Shown: one piece after another, positions 61,774 to 64,000 of the stretch
How the letters are laid out: the number at the start of each line of letters is the position of its first letter
Position numbering within the stretch: position 1 is the first letter of the stretch
From: Cryobacterium sp. MP_M3
Lineage (GTDB): Bacteria > Actinomycetota > Actinomycetes > Actinomycetales > Microbacteriaceae
NCBI RefSeq assembly: GCF_015752155.1
Contig: NZ_JADOVI010000006.1
Location: 167,443-231,442 of the forward strand
DNA: 64,000 nucleotides
Direction of reading: 5' to 3'
The notes under the pieces: model-generated
Seen by the model: only the letters and a program-made list of their open reading frames with translations
What the model was told of the DNA's origin: nothing
The model's database searches: none
Translations under genes and position numbers: made by a program

Positions 61774-62639
61774 CCCTCGCCGCGCTCGGTCTCTATTTGG
61801 TCCACAGCAGGCTCCACGATCCGCTCGGCCCCGGCGTAGATCACCATCGAGTTGCCGCGGAGGAAACCGATGAGCGTCATGCCCACCTCCGCGGCGAATT
61901 CGGCCGCCAGCGACGACGGCGCCGAGACGGCGGCGAGCACCGGGATGCCGGCCATCATCGCCTTCTGGGCCAGTTCGAAGCTGGCCCGGCTCGACACCAT
62001 CAGCACCGTGCCGGTCAGCGGCAGCAGGTTCTCTTTCAGCGCCCAGCCGATCACCTTGTCCACCGCGTTGTGCCGGCCGACGTCTTCGCGCAGCACGAGC
62101 ATCTCCCCGGTGGCGCCGTCGAACAGCGCGGCGGCGTGGAGTCCGCCGGTCTTCTCGAACACGGTCTGCCGGGTGCGCAACAGGTCGGGGAACGAGGTGA
62201 GCAGTTCCGCGTCGACCCGCACCGGGTCATCCATTACCGGGAAGGAGGATTTGGTGCGCACGGCGTCGATGCTCGCCTTGCCGCAGAGGCCGCAGGAGCT
62301 GGTGGTGAGGAACGACCGTTCGAGGCTCGGGTCGGGGGGCCTGACCCCCGGCGCGAGGGACACGTCGAGCACGTTGTAGGTGTTGAGGCCCTCGTCGGTG
62401 GCGCCGGCGCAGTAGCGGGCGGTGAAGAAGTGCTCGCCCCTGGTGATGACCCCCTCCGAGACGAGGAAGCCGGCCGCGAGGTCGTAGTCGTTGCCCGGGG
62501 TGCGCATGGTCACGGCCAGGGAACGGCCGTTCACCCGGATCTCCAGCGGCTCCTCCACGGCGAGCACGTCTTCGCGGGTGGTGGGTGGGTGCCCGACGGT
62601 CAGGCGGACGACCTTGCGTCGCGCGGTGATTCTGCTCAT
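61755..62639 (-). CDS. fdhD: Formate dehydrogenase accessory sulfurtransferase FdhD
   Basis: FdhD passes sulfur to the bis-MGD cofactor of formate dehydrogenase. The 294-residue protein has the functional C-G-L-C-G motif near 120 and R-E-D-V-G-R-H-N-A-V-D-K near 184. It follows moaA and stands next to the FdhF/YdeP-type enzyme it probably serves. Confidence 0.95.
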   Translation of the reverse strand: MSRITARRKVVRLTVGHPPTTREDVLAVEEPLEIRVNGRSLAVTMRTPGNDYDLAAGFLVSEGVITRGEHFFTARYCAGATDEGLNTYNVLDVSLAPGVRPPDPSLERSFLTTSSCGLCGKASIDAVRTKSSFPVMDDPVRVDAELLTSFPDLLRTRQTVFEKTGGLHAAALFDGATGEMLVLREDVGRHNAVDKVIGWALKENLLPLTGTVLMVSSRASFELAQKAMMAGIPVLAAVSAPSSLAAEFAAEVGMTLIGFLRGNSMVIYAGAERIVEPAVDQIETERGEGQRTTA

Positions 62640-62702
62640 CAGTCGTTGCCCCTTCTTCGTCGTGCCGGTCGTTCGAGTGCCGCGGGCTCAACCGCCCCGG
62701 CC

Positions 62703-63821
62703 TCAACCACCGATGTAGGACATCTCGATCTTCTTCTTGCCTGCGGCACGAAGCTGGATCGTCTTCGCGCTGCGCAGCTGCGAGTACCGGTCGGTGCGTT
62801 CCCGCCAGATCTGCGCCATCACGGTGGCGAGCTGTTCGTCGGTGCAGCCGCCGCGCATCAGGGCGCGCAGGTCATGGCCCTCGGTCGCGAACAGGCAGGT
62901 GAACAGCTTGCCGTCGGTGGAGACCCTCGCCCGGGAACAGGAATGGCAGAACGACTGGGTGACGCTCGAGATGACGCCGATCTCGCCGCTCCCGTCGCGG
63001 TACCGCCAGCGCCTCGAGGTCTCGCCGTCATAGTTCGGCGCCACCTCGTCCAGGGGCAGCTCGGCGTTGATCAGGTCGATCACCTCGCGGGAGGGCACCA
63101 CGGCGCCCATCTCCCAGCCGTTGCTCGAGCCGACGTCCATGAACTCGATGAACCGGAGGATGTACGGCGTGCCCTGGAAGTGCCGGGCCATGGCCACGAT
63201 GTCGTGCTCGTTCTGGCCGCGCTTGACCACCATGTTGATCTTGATCGGGCCGAGCCCGGCCTCGTGGGCGACGTCGATCCCGTGCAGGATCTTCGCGACC
63301 GGGAAATTCACGTCGTTCATCGCCCGGAAGGTGGCGTCGTCGAGCGAATCGAGCGACACGGTCACGCGGGTGAGCCCGGCATCCTTCAGCGCCTGCGCCT
63401 TCACGGCGAGCGCCGACCCGTTCGTGGTCAGCGCGATGTCGATAGGCCGGCCGTCGGGGGTGCGGAGGGCGGCGAGCATGGCGACGAGTTCCTCGAGGCC
63501 CTTGCGGAGCAGCGGCTCACCGCCGGTGAGGCGGATCTTCTCGACCCCGTGGGCCACGCTGATCCTGGCTAGCCTGGTCATCTCCTCGAAGGAGAGAAGC
63601 TCGTCGCGTTCCATGAAGGCGAAGTCCTTGCCGAAGACCTCCTTCGGCATGCAGTAGACGCAGCGGAAGTTGCAGCGGTCGGTGACGGAGATGCGCAGGT
63701 CGTGCAGCGGCCGGTTCATCGTGTCGGTGACCAGGCCGGTGGGCTCGATGGTCACCTCGGGGAGGTCCGCCAGTGATCGATAGAACCTGGGGACGGGTTC
63801 CTGGAGTTCGGCGCCGGTCAT
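62703..63821 (-). CDS. moaA: GTP 3',8-cyclase MoaA (molybdenum cofactor synthesis)
   Basis: MoaA carries out the first step of molybdopterin synthesis on GTP. The 372-residue radical-SAM protein has the cluster motif C-N-F-R-C-V-Y-C near 47 and a C-terminal cluster motif C-H-S-C-S-R. It ends with the conserved Gly-Gly tail (M-S-Y-I-G-G). It heads a moaA-fdhD operon with a 63-base gap. Confidence 0.96.
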   Translation of the reverse strand: MTGAELQEPVPRFYRSLADLPEVTIEPTGLVTDTMNRPLHDLRISVTDRCNFRCVYCMPKEVFGKDFAFMERDELLSFEEMTRLARISVAHGVEKIRLTGGEPLLRKGLEELVAMLAALRTPDGRPIDIALTTNGSALAVKAQALKDAGLTRVTVSLDSLDDATFRAMNDVNFPVAKILHGIDVAHEAGLGPIKINMVVKRGQNEHDIVAMARHFQGTPYILRFIEFMDVGSSNGWEMGAVVPSREVIDLINAELPLDEVAPNYDGETSRRWRYRDGSGEIGVISSVTQSFCHSCSRARVSTDGKLFTCLFATEGHDLRALMRGGCTDEQLATVMAQIWRERTDRYSQLRSAKTIQLRAAGKKKIEMSYIGG

Positions 63822-64000
63822 GTCTCCACACTAATCGCGGCGGCTGGGAACGATAGGCCGCGGAGGTCAGAGCCGGTGCACGGTGGTGGGGCGTGTAGAG
63901 ACCCGGGCTCGACAACCCACCCCCCCCGGGGGCGGCCCCCCCAACTTAACCGATCCGGGCGGGGTGTGGGCCAAAATAGTGGGCGCGCCCCCCGCGAACA
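63822..64000. other. Window end, low-complexity, no gene seen
   Basis: Upstream of moaA there is about 80 bases of ordinary sequence. From about 63905 long runs of C and G appear, unlike anything else in the window. This looks like a contig end or poor-quality bases; I see no gene. Confidence 0.5.

Overview
The window is a 64 kb piece of a high-GC actinobacterial chromosome. Several features point to a flagellated member of Microbacteriaceae, possibly Cryobacterium-like: a single-membrane type flagellar cluster, 13E12/DUF222 HNH genes, the clpS-DUF2017 pair, the sufS-sufU pair and dispersed CTCGACAGGCTCGACCACC repeats. The genus is an inference. I saw no tRNA, rRNA, CRISPR array, prophage or insertion sequence.

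Region 1 (1-18.5 kb) is a motility locus. One tightly overlapped minus-strand operon runs flgB-flgC-fliE-fliF-fliG-fliH-fliI-fliJ-(NlpC/P60 hydrolase)-fliK-flgD and probably continues into flgE beyond base 1. A second minus-strand block holds fliA (sigma factor), fliC, fliD, fliS and a small FliT-like gene. Divergent from fliA on the plus strand are flgN-flgK-flgL-fliW. Two near-identical sigma-28-type promoters (TAAC-N15-GCCGATAG) precede fliC and flgN, and a weaker version precedes flgB. Between fliA and flgN lies an array of 13-bp palindromes spaced by whole helical turns. A DUF222-HNH gene interrupts the locus.

Region 2 (18.5-24.6 kb) has a three-gene membrane module with a b6-type cytochrome b, an ABC exporter, and a CE7 acetyl esterase. 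Region 3 (23.5-32.5 kb) is a beta-mannan/manno-oligosaccharide utilisation operon: a LacI regulator, then divergently a sugar-binding lipoprotein, two permeases, a GH2 beta-mannosidase, a GH113-type glycosidase and a BadF-type sugar kinase. Region 4 (32.5-36.8 kb) has a repeat-flanked DUF222-HNH gene and sufS-sufU.

Region 5 (37-64 kb) has a molybdenum theme. It contains a TOBE regulator with modABC, mogA, a two-gene xanthine-dehydrogenase-type enzyme, guanine deaminase, a MocA-like nucleotidyltransferase, an FdhF/YdeP-type formate-dehydrogenase-like enzyme, fdhD and moaA. Unrelated genes are interspersed: a 1,912-residue amylopullulanase with two CRE-like operators upstream, sixA, a DUF1275 protein, clpS-DUF2017, and a two-gene glycosyltransferase operon in which one enzyme carries a helical-repeat N-terminus. 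The last ~100 bases look like a low-quality contig end.
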